A stretch of DNA of 64,000 nt from NCBI GenBank assembly GCA_023053575.1, contig JAKZAP010000003.1, positions 2,766,561-2,830,560 of the forward strand. The letters run 5' to 3'. The notes below the pieces were generated by a model. The model was not told the DNA's origin. It saw only the letters and a program-made list of their open reading frames with translations, and made no database searches. The DNA comes from Branchinecta lynchi. Taxonomy: Eukaryota > Arthropoda > Branchiopoda > Anostraca > Branchinectidae. A program made the position numbers and the translations under genes. Shown here one piece after another: positions 57,539 through 64,000 of this stretch. The number at the start of each line of letters is the position of its first letter. Position 1 is the stretch's first letter.

Positions 57539-58132
57539 ATAGTGGGGCCCGGGCATACGAGGGTCGCCTGTGGTGACTCAAAAGAACCTGCAACGTTTGG
57601 CGCCAGGGCTCTTCCCTTTTTTTAAAACAAAACTGAACTGAACAGAGATGTCAATTATTATAGATTACTATTATTAAATTTCCATATTTTTGTTTGTATT
57701 TACCTCTCCTTATGGGGATGAACTTTACCAATAACTGATAGTCTCTATCTTGTTTGGCGACGAGTTTTATACATCAACTCATAGTAGCGTTTCCAATCGT
57801 ACTTTAGTCCGCCAAGAGCCGCACTTCGTAGACAGATACTCCTTGAGTCAAAGCTGACTGGGAAACATATATTCAAACAATGGATCATACCAAGAACAAA
57901 TAAGCCAATGGAACCTCTGTCTATAGTACCATGCAGGGACTAGAGATACACCGAGAAAACTGACCCGAGCTAGAGGTATTTACTGAGCTTTGAGTTGCTG
58001 CTCATCTACTTTCCTCTTCGCCGTTGCGCATATCAGAGGAGTTAGCGCAGGATGCATGCTGACCCGCTCTGCAGTGCGTCAACAACGAATCGGCTTTACT
58101 TTGGAAATTTCTTCTTCGGGGCTTTGCAGCGC

Positions 58133-58280
58133 TATAGCTGTATGTAGAGGTAACGAACTGTGATGCTCCACGTAGCTCCTACCCGCCGCTCGTTTGCATC
58201 AGGGAGAGTACAGGGATTTATTCCACTCCGCATGGTCGTATCACAGAGATAGGGAGACGGAGGTTCCGGTGCTTATTCGT
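58133..58280. repeat. Dispersed repeat S (copy 2)
   Basis: It is collinear with 44546-44683 (tatagctgtatgtagaggta, gtatcacagagatagggaga). Class unknown. Confidence 0.4.
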
Positions 58281-58309
58281 TACTGATAAAAACGGAAACG
58301 TCACGTTTG

Positions 58310-58770
58310 ACAGTGCTCAAAGGCTCAAAGCCGCTCAAGTTGGAAAAACGGACTTGTGGTCCGAAAAAATCATCAAACAGGTTTTCCCACAAGTTAGTTT
58401 GGAAAAACGGACTTGTGGTCCGAAAAAATCATCAAACAGGTTTTCCCACAAGTTAGTTTTTCCAACTTGAGCGGCGTTGAGCCTGAAGAGGACCCTTGCC
58501 AAGAAGGGCCGAAATATAGCTCCAATAAAATTCAGCTGACGTATCCATTTCGCACTACCAAGTATGATTCGCAGTCACCTTAGGTTGAAGCAGTATTTAT
58601 CCCGGTACGTCACGATGCTTCGGCAGCGATATTTCGGCCCTTCTAGGCAAGGGTCCTCGTTAGGCTGTCGAACGTCAGGGACAACGTTGGAGAATCGAAG
58701 AAATGAACCTGCAACCGAAATGTCGCTGCCAAAGTATCGTGGTTGACAAATCCTTCTTATCCATTGTTTG
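58310..58770. mobile_element. Foldback elements, family G (copies G8 and G9)
   Basis: G8 (58310-58560) contains a 59-bp tandem duplication (units at 58340 and 58399: ggaaaaacggacttgtggtc) and ends tcagctgacgtatcc. G9 (58600-58770) has the gatatttcggcccttctagg core and ends ttatccattgtttgaatgcc. Both carry the CCCTT/AAGGG core. Confidence 0.55.
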
Positions 58771-58826
58771 AATGCCAGCCAAGGGAACTGAATCGGAAAA
58801 GGGCGAATTGTTTACAAGAGGCTGGA

Positions 58827-59232
58827 CCCGTATAGAAATAATTCAAGTAATCGTATTAAGGGACATTTTTCCAATCGTAAACAGTTGAAACCAATTGGAA
58901 ACGATCGTTAACAATTGTTTTTTACGACTGTAAACAGTTGTTTCCAATCGTAAAATTCGGAAACAGTCCGTTCCAATCGTAAAAATACAATCTTTAACAA
59001 CTTTTTCCAATCGTAAACAACTGTTTCCAATCGTAAACAACTGTTTCCAATCGTAAACAACTGTTTCCAATCGTAAACAACTGTTTCCAATCGTAAACAA
59101 CTGTTTCCAATCGTAAACAACTGTTTCCAATCGTAAAAAAAAACAATTGTCTAAGATCAGTTCCAATTGTTTTAACTGTTTACGATTGGAAAAATGTCAC
59201 ATAATACGATGACTTAAATATTTCCATACGGG
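58827..59232. mobile_element. TIR element J with internal minisatellite
   Basis: Inverted ends of about 75-80 bp begin cccgtat(a/g)gaaata and include tcgtatta, gacatttttccaatcgtaaa. The interior is a 20-bp minisatellite whose unit is nearly the inner part of the TIR itself. The total is 406 bp. No target duplication is evident. Confidence 0.72.
59001..59140. repeat. 20-bp minisatellite inside element J
   Basis: The unit ctgtttccaatcgtaaacaa is repeated from 59021 with essentially perfect copies to about 59134, plus diverged units on both sides back to about 58880. Minus-strand frames repeating CLRLETVVYDWKQLF-like peptides are readings of this array. Confidence 0.9.
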
Positions 59233-59956
59233 AACACATCCTTATGCAGCGTTTACACACAGAAGAATTTTGACTGTAATCCCGTCTTGGAGACAGGGTA
59301 ACGTTCACACGCAGGGTAAAAAGAAATGTTTTTCCAGGCTGAAAGTTGAAAAAATTGACAAGTATGATTTCAAAACCAACAAAAAATATCACGATATATC
59401 TTTAACTATATCTTTACTGATGGTTGCTGGTTTCAATATCTAGCTGGACTTTGTCTAGTCCTCTCACCAACGGAATTTCTTTTCAACTAGACCAAAATAC
59501 TCTATATGAATAAGTCCGAAACAGGCCAGTGGGCTTCGGGAAGAACATGAAACGTCACCCAAACAAAACTTCAAAACTGATTCAGATCATCTGTAAACCA
59601 ATCATCACCGTTTGCTGTCGTTACGTTTCTGGCTTCTCGCAGCGATTCTTCATCGGCGCGCAGAGTCAGTCATCAAGAGTATTCCTGTCCGTAAATGCTG
59701 CATTAAGTTGCGTTTTCTTTTACGTAGTTTCGGCGTAGTGTCGCTTAAAAGACGTTTTATTTGTCCATTTCATTTGCTGTAGTTTCGACCCTGAAACTAA
59801 GAAGCTCAAACTACCTCGCAGACGTAGTTTGGCGTAGTTTCAGTAACAACAACTCAATAAAACGCAAGTAAGACAAAACAAGAGCCAAACTACACACTTT
59901 GACGAAACAAAAGTGAATCCAAAAAGACACAACTTTAGTCAGATGGGATAATGTAC
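59233..59956. other. Unassigned intron sequence
   Basis: There are repeated cgtagttt.ggcgtagttt words at 59720-59840, and I see no gene. It lies between element J and the first ACSS1 exon in the window. Confidence 0.4.
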
Positions 59957-60104
59957 CTGGGTTAGGATAGGTGGGGGTAGACTCGAACAAGACTGACGTC
60001 ACGCCGTTCGCTAGCGGTCCATATACGACATAGCTGTGACCGGTGATCCATCCAACATCAGCAACGCAGGCGAAAATATCCCCTTCTCGGGAGTCGAATA
60101 CTTG
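59957..60104 (-). CDS. ACSS1: ACSS1 internal exon (first in window)
   Basis: The exon has 148 nt, an acceptor ending cgcttag and a donor GTACAT. The peptide starts QVFDSREGD, contains [16 protein letters not shown] and ends at [12 protein letters not shown] plus one base of a Gly codon. This is a central part of the AMP-forming adenylation domain of acetyl-CoA synthetases. The split Gly codon is completed by the first two bases of the next exon at 45286, giving the family-typical PNPGRYWE. A CR1/L2-like 3' fragment begins about 55-70 bp upstream of the acceptor. An alternative acceptor 4 nt further in is possible but fits the family less well. Confidence 0.94.
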
Positions 60105-60159
60105 CTAAGCGAAAAAGTTGAATTAGAAAATAAGTAATGAAGGTTAAACTCCTACCAAT

Positions 60160-60740
60160 CCAACCGCCACGACTATGAGCGATGTTAAAAAAAGTTATAA
60201 TACCCTTAAATCTTTCGGTTTGGATACTAAATGCCTCCTCTGTTATTTTAAAACTTATCTCCGTCCTCATTTAGAATATGCTTCACCGGTTTGGCATTCT
60301 TCTCTTTCTGCAGAGCTCTCTGATCGCCTGGGAAATGTCCAAAAGAGAGCCATGAGAATCATTCTGGGTGATCATAATATTACATACGAAGAGGCTCTCA
60401 TTAAACTTGACATTCCTAAATTATCTGTACGTAGAAATACTCTTTCAAACAATTTTGGAGCCAAGATAACGTGTTGTCCCCAGATGACCCATCTATTCCC
60501 CCCTCCCCTCCCGTCTTCCGTGCGTCGGTCCGAGAGGAATACTGGCAATAAGTGTTCCCCATATCCCGCTAATTCTTCTACCCAATTTTTACGTAGTTTC
60601 ATTCCATCACTTATTTCTGTTAATTTCTTGTAAGTGTATTAGTTAATTTGTTTCTTGTGTGTCTGTGTATTTTTTAAAGTTGTATTCCTTTTCTAGCTTT
60701 TAGCTATTCGGATTAAACTTGATTGATTGATTGTTATTAC
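60160..60740 (+). mobile_element. CR1/L2-like 3' end, family Y (copy Y1)
   Basis: The plus strand encodes about 150 C-terminal residues: YFKTYLRPHLEYASPVWHSS, LGNVQKRAMRIILGDHN, YEEALIKLDIPKLSVRRNTL. The 3' UTR ends ttaaacttgattgattgatt. 5'-truncated; collinear with Y2. It lies in antisense about 60 bp upstream of an ACSS1 exon. Confidence 0.82.
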
Positions 60741-60774
60741 CGTGTGTTCAGTCGCTATTTAAGCAGAGCAAAAG

Positions 60775-61024
60775 AACGCTAGGGAGCGGCGCCAAAACTT
60801 GAAAAAGTGACACACACTCGAATAGCAGCGCACTAGCACCCCCAGCGATGGAGAACGCCCTTACTTAAACTCCATCAGCCGCGCACCAGCGCTGGCTCCA
60901 ATAAAACCATATTCCGAACACAGCAAAAAAAAAATGCAACGTACCCCTGTTTCTTTGCTGTATGCAAGCCGCATCTTTGCTGTACTAGAAATTTCCTAAA
61001 CCCGAAAATTTGTCTCGCTCTGAA
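60775..61024. repeat. Repeat Q (copy 2, uninterrupted)
   Basis: It contains ccgcgcaccagcgctggctc, ccgaacacagcaaaaa and ctttgctgtactagaaattt contiguously, whereas the copy at 1-1060 has a family A block in the middle. Confidence 0.5.
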
Positions 61025-61192
61025 CACTAAAAAAAATATCTAGAAGTATTTGCTACTTGGATTAATCTTGTCTCTAACAAGATAAGATTATCTCTAATTC
61101 GGATTAATCTCATCCCAGTAGAGATAAGATTAATCGCAGTAGGAAATACTGCAGTTAACTCTAATCCTTATTCGGAGAAACTTTTTACAGTG
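61025..61192. mobile_element. TA-type MITE, family H (copy H3)
   Basis: The 168-bp element has ends CACTAAAAAAA and TTTTTACAGTG, and the internal dyad as in H1. The flanks here are AA on both sides instead of TA. Confidence 0.65.
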
Positions 61193-61199
61193 AATGGCC

Positions 61200-62238
61200 C
61201 GACCGTAGTAAGGTGAGCGGCGCTACGAGTAAGGCCCTCATCGGATGTTGGAAAATATGGAAAGTTGGGTACTTCCAGAAGTGCTAGGACGATGAAACTT
61301 GACAGGCATATGAGAGACTCGACCAAACTAACTTGGAAATAGTCACTTGCCCGATCCGACCATCGTGGGGGGAGGGGGCGGAATCCGGAAAATAGGGGCA
61401 TGCATAACTTTCGAACGGGTGATCGAATCTTAATGAAACTTGATATCTGGAAAGACCTAGTGTCTGAGATGTCTTATTTCAAGTCCGGACCGGATCCGAT
61501 AAATATGGAGGGGTTATCGGAGGGGGGGAACCGCAAATCGTGTGAAACTCTCACGAGTGGAGCGATCGGGATGAAACTTGGTGGGAAGAACAAGCACAGG
61601 CGCTAGATACATCACTGACAGAACTGGACCGGATTCGGACACTATGGGGGGAGTTGCGAGGGGGCAGATAACTGGAAATCGTGTGACACACACAGAGTGG
61701 AGCGATCAGGACGAAACTTGGGAAGTACAGTTACAAGTCCTAGGTGCATCAACGACAGAATCGGACCGGATTCGGGCACCGAGGAGGGGGGGGGGGGGAG
61801 GAGCTGTATGGGGGTATCCGGTATTCCGGTGGTCGTGAGTCAAGGTACTTCCATGTTATGCTAGGAAGAATTGCTGGAGCATTAGAAACTTGACATCATT
61901 GGGTTAGACACCGTCACGTCTCCGACCCGACCATCCCTTAAAGAACTCATCTTAACCGCAAAGTGCAAAAAATACCTTTAAGCAAAATTTACTTTTTCAC
62001 GACCGCCATGAGCACATGATCCTTTTTGCCTCAATGGTTTTGCTTAGAAATTAATTTTTAGCACCCTTAAAGTGCGCATCTTAACCGAAAAGTGAAAACA
62101 AAAACTTTTGACCATTAGCTCCATCATCTGACCCAGCCTTGTAAGTTTGACGCATCTTAACCGAAAAGGAAAAAAATACTTTTGACCATCACTTCCATCT
62201 GACTCTTGCATGTGCTATATGAGCTTCCACCTCTTGTT
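61200..62238 (+). repeat. Satellite-bearing element, family B then D (copy B8)
   Basis: B-type monomers at 61250-61900 (aggacgatgaaacttgacag, gatcgggatgaaacttggtg, with G-runs) pass without a break into D-type monomers at 61930-62200 (cttaaccgcaaagtgcaaaa). It ends with the shared terminal module at 62208-62238 (tatgagcttccacctcttgt). This shows that B and D are two array types of one element superfamily. Confidence 0.62.
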
Positions 62239-62499
62239 AGAATCAGACACCAGAAGCAGTTGGCTGTTGTCCACTTGTAACATTTTTCAAATCCAGCGTA
62301 GTTGTTACACCTTTTTATCAGATGAATAGCAGTAGTAGCCTACCTTTTATGTTGCTCGCAGTTCGCATTTGATCCGTAGGTAATAACTAGCAGATATGTA
62401 GACATGTTAGACCTTTAATAACCTAGGAGTTTATACCGTGTGATCTTTTAACTGGATTTCCTTGCAATGTTGAAAGTTCATAGTTTTCCTTTAAAAAAA

Positions 62500-63002
62500 A
62501 AAAAATTTTAAATAAAATTTTGCTTATAACAGATTTTCCGGTTTTGTCTGGATTCCGGGCGAACCAGTTGTCGGGGTAGAAAATGATTTTCGATAAGTAT
62601 TTAGCATGTCTTCTTATCCCTAAATGAACTTCAAATACATCTTTTGCTTTTAACAAACTTCCGGTTTTCGCCGGATTCCGTACGAACTACTTGTCCGCCG
62701 AGAAGCTTTCATTATCTTTCTTTATCGTGTTAAGATGTCTTCTTATCCCATAATGACTATCATATAAGCTATTAAAAAATATTTTGTTTGCCCATTAATT
62801 TGAACAGCCTCTCCCAACCCTAAATGTACGCCTACAGAGCCCATCGACGAACTTGACCCTCCCCTTGATCCAAAGAATCCTCACACCTAGTTTCATAAAA
62901 AGAGTTATCGTACTGGCGGCAGACGGACGGATTGACGGGCTGACGGACAACTTTTGCGATGTCATAGGTATCCCTCCACTTATGTTTTGGGATCCCCCAA
63001 AA
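62500..63002 (+). repeat. Satellite-bearing element, family A (copy A6)
   Basis: Two to three monomers (ccggattccgggcgaacca, ccggattccgtacgaactac) precede an end module with gacggacggattgacgg and a palindrome expanded by two C (TTTTGGGATCCCCCAAAA at 62985-63002). Confidence 0.62.
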
Positions 63003-63267
63003 ACAGAAAAACTCGAGTGAGGTCGTGCAATGTGATGCTTGGTTCTTATGATGTTTGGTTCTTACGAGCCGGTTAGACTTCAGTTGCCGACCCTTGCAGA
63101 TAGGAGGAACTTTTGAATTAAATTTGTAACCTCTTACGGAACGGTTCCCAACTCTGTGACCCCGGAACAGACCCGAGCGAACAACAGAAAGTGTAACAAG
63201 GGTTTTAACAAGCAACTACCTATTCGACTCCCACAACTCAACCGAAACGTATCTTTTTTCAACTTGC

Positions 63268-63395
63268 ATTATTTCATTCGCAATTCCAATCGTATCCAGT
63301 GTGGCGACCCACACCTATTATCTTTTCTCGTCTGTGTATTATTTCATTCGCCATTCCAATCGTATCCACTGTGGCGACCCACAGCTATTAAAGAA
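63268..63395. repeat. 70-bp direct repeat
   Basis: The segment attatttcattcgc.attcca ... gtggcgacccaca.ctatta occurs at 63268 and again at 63338 with only a few differences over about 54 bp, separated by 16 bp. Confidence 0.7.
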
Positions 63396-63865
63396 ATACA
63401 CGAATTTAAGAGCCATTAAGGTACGTAGTGAGGCGCCGTAGCTGTATAGAAATATTGCTTTTTGGTAATGTGTTTTTTTGTTTGTTTCGTATATGGCCCG
63501 TGGTCTCTGAAATTCACTTATTAATATTATTATCCCCCCCCCCCCTGGACAAGGAACAGCCATCTAACTGAGAAGTTTTGTATAGTTGATCCGTCTGCGG
63601 CTGTTCTGAGGTCCATGAACAGAATGAAACAAAATTGCAGTCATCCATGGAGCTCATTGATGTTTCGGTTTAGTGAATTTTAATTATAGTAGAGATATGC
63701 TTATGTAAACGTCTGCTAACAGAGAACAATCGCCGAAGAAAAAACTAAAACCCAAACAAGGCAATTTTTTCTATGAGTAGCCTACTTGTACTAACCACTG
63801 ACGCTTTTGTCACTTTCTGAATATTTTGCTAATTCACGGCTGAAAGTGACTCAAATGACGCCTGA

Positions 63866-64000
63866 GCCTCGTTTTTGTTGCATGCTGCAGGTGCACTTCT
63901 CGGCCGATTCCGGGCTGATTCTTTCTACATCCGTATTTGCACTGCTAGTCTGGGGTCCACTGAACCGAAAGTCTTCTCCTTCTAAAAGTGGAGGGACTTA
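63866..64000. mobile_element. Foldback/TIR element K (copy K2), cut by the window edge
   Basis: It starts agcctcgtttttgttgcatg and continues gcaggtgcacttctcggccg, the inverse of the right arm of K1 at 3930-3984. The other end lies outside the window. Confidence 0.45.

Larger units (their letters stand above)
10608..60104 (-). other. ACSS1: ACSS1 gene, partial (six internal exons and five introns)
   Basis: Six exons on the minus strand join in frame into 311 codons of a mitochondrial-type acetyl-CoA synthetase, which makes acetyl-CoA from acetate, ATP and CoA in the matrix. From 5' to 3' the introns are 14,670, 911, 9,010, 6,691 and 17,282 bp; all are GT-AG. The choice of ACSS1 over cytosolic ACSS2 rests on remembered family differences: the stretches GGICISPRPSS and NVSGALCL resemble the mitochondrial paralogue. 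The 5' exons (transit peptide and the first half of the adenylation domain) are not visible between 60105 and 64000. The last exon(s) with the lysine-bearing PKTRSGK segment were not found left of 10608. The introns are packed with transposable elements. Confidence 0.93.

Noticed and set aside
58880..59140. CRISPR-like repeat array
   Set aside because: The 20-bp units are directly contiguous without unique spacers, lie within TIRs and are in animal DNA.
60105..64000. Upstream ACSS1 exons
   Set aside because: I searched the minus strand for the GKPKG.VHT and LLYAA.THK segments that should precede the exon at 59957-60104 and found nothing convincing; they probably lie beyond the window.

Overview
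This is a window of nuclear DNA from an animal, most likely an invertebrate; the sequence does not settle the phylum. The evidence is a split gene with GT-AG introns of 0.9 to 17 kb, an animal-type mitochondrial acetyl-CoA synthetase, several non-LTR retrotransposon clades (RTE, CR1/L2-like, and an ORF1+endonuclease type), hAT elements with 8-bp target duplications, piggyBac-like and TA-flanked MITEs, and long satellite-like arrays. There is no operon structure, and I found no convincing rRNA, tRNA or CRISPR.

The only host gene I can support is ACSS1 (mitochondrial acetyl-CoA synthetase), on the minus strand. Six consecutive internal exons lie at 60104-59957, 45286-45056, 44144-44017, 35006-34864, 28172-28076 and 10793-10608. 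They are phase-compatible and total 933 nt (311 codons). They cover about the middle-to-C-terminal 45% of the enzyme, from the GWITGHSY region to the RMDD hinge and the start of the C-terminal lid. The 5' exons lie beyond the right edge. The final exon(s), which carry the catalytic lysine, were not found and probably lie beyond the left edge. Almost everything between 10.6 and 60.1 kb is therefore intron.

Layout: 0-10.6 kb holds satellite-bearing elements (families A and B), MITEs and 3' ends of retroelements. 10.8-28 kb is a 17-kb intron with piggyBac-like and foldback MITEs, a three-unit tandem array, and a 5.2-kb satellite element containing a 2.2-kb tandem duplication (17.6-22.8 kb). It also holds two decayed reverse transcriptase fragments. 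28-44 kb holds family A again, a CR1/L2-like element with a long RT frame (30.6-32.6 kb), and an ORF1+endonuclease element lacking RT (39.6-42.2 kb) nested in an AT-rich TIR element. 45-60 kb holds a nearly full-length but decayed RTE element (47.9-51.0 kb) and a hAT element with perfect 8-bp target duplication and an intron inside its BED finger (51.9-53.9 kb). It also holds further foldback elements. 60-64 kb continues with a CR1/L2-like 3' end and more satellite elements.

The most unusual material is the set of satellite-bearing elements. They have arrays of about 137-148 bp, short palindromic or hairpin ends and a GGAC-rich linker, and they recur in both orientations. Next come the intron-containing hAT relic, the single-frame ORF1-stop-endonuclease element, and a TIR element whose internal minisatellite appears to be copied from its own TIR. 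Nested insertions allow part of the relative age order to be read directly.
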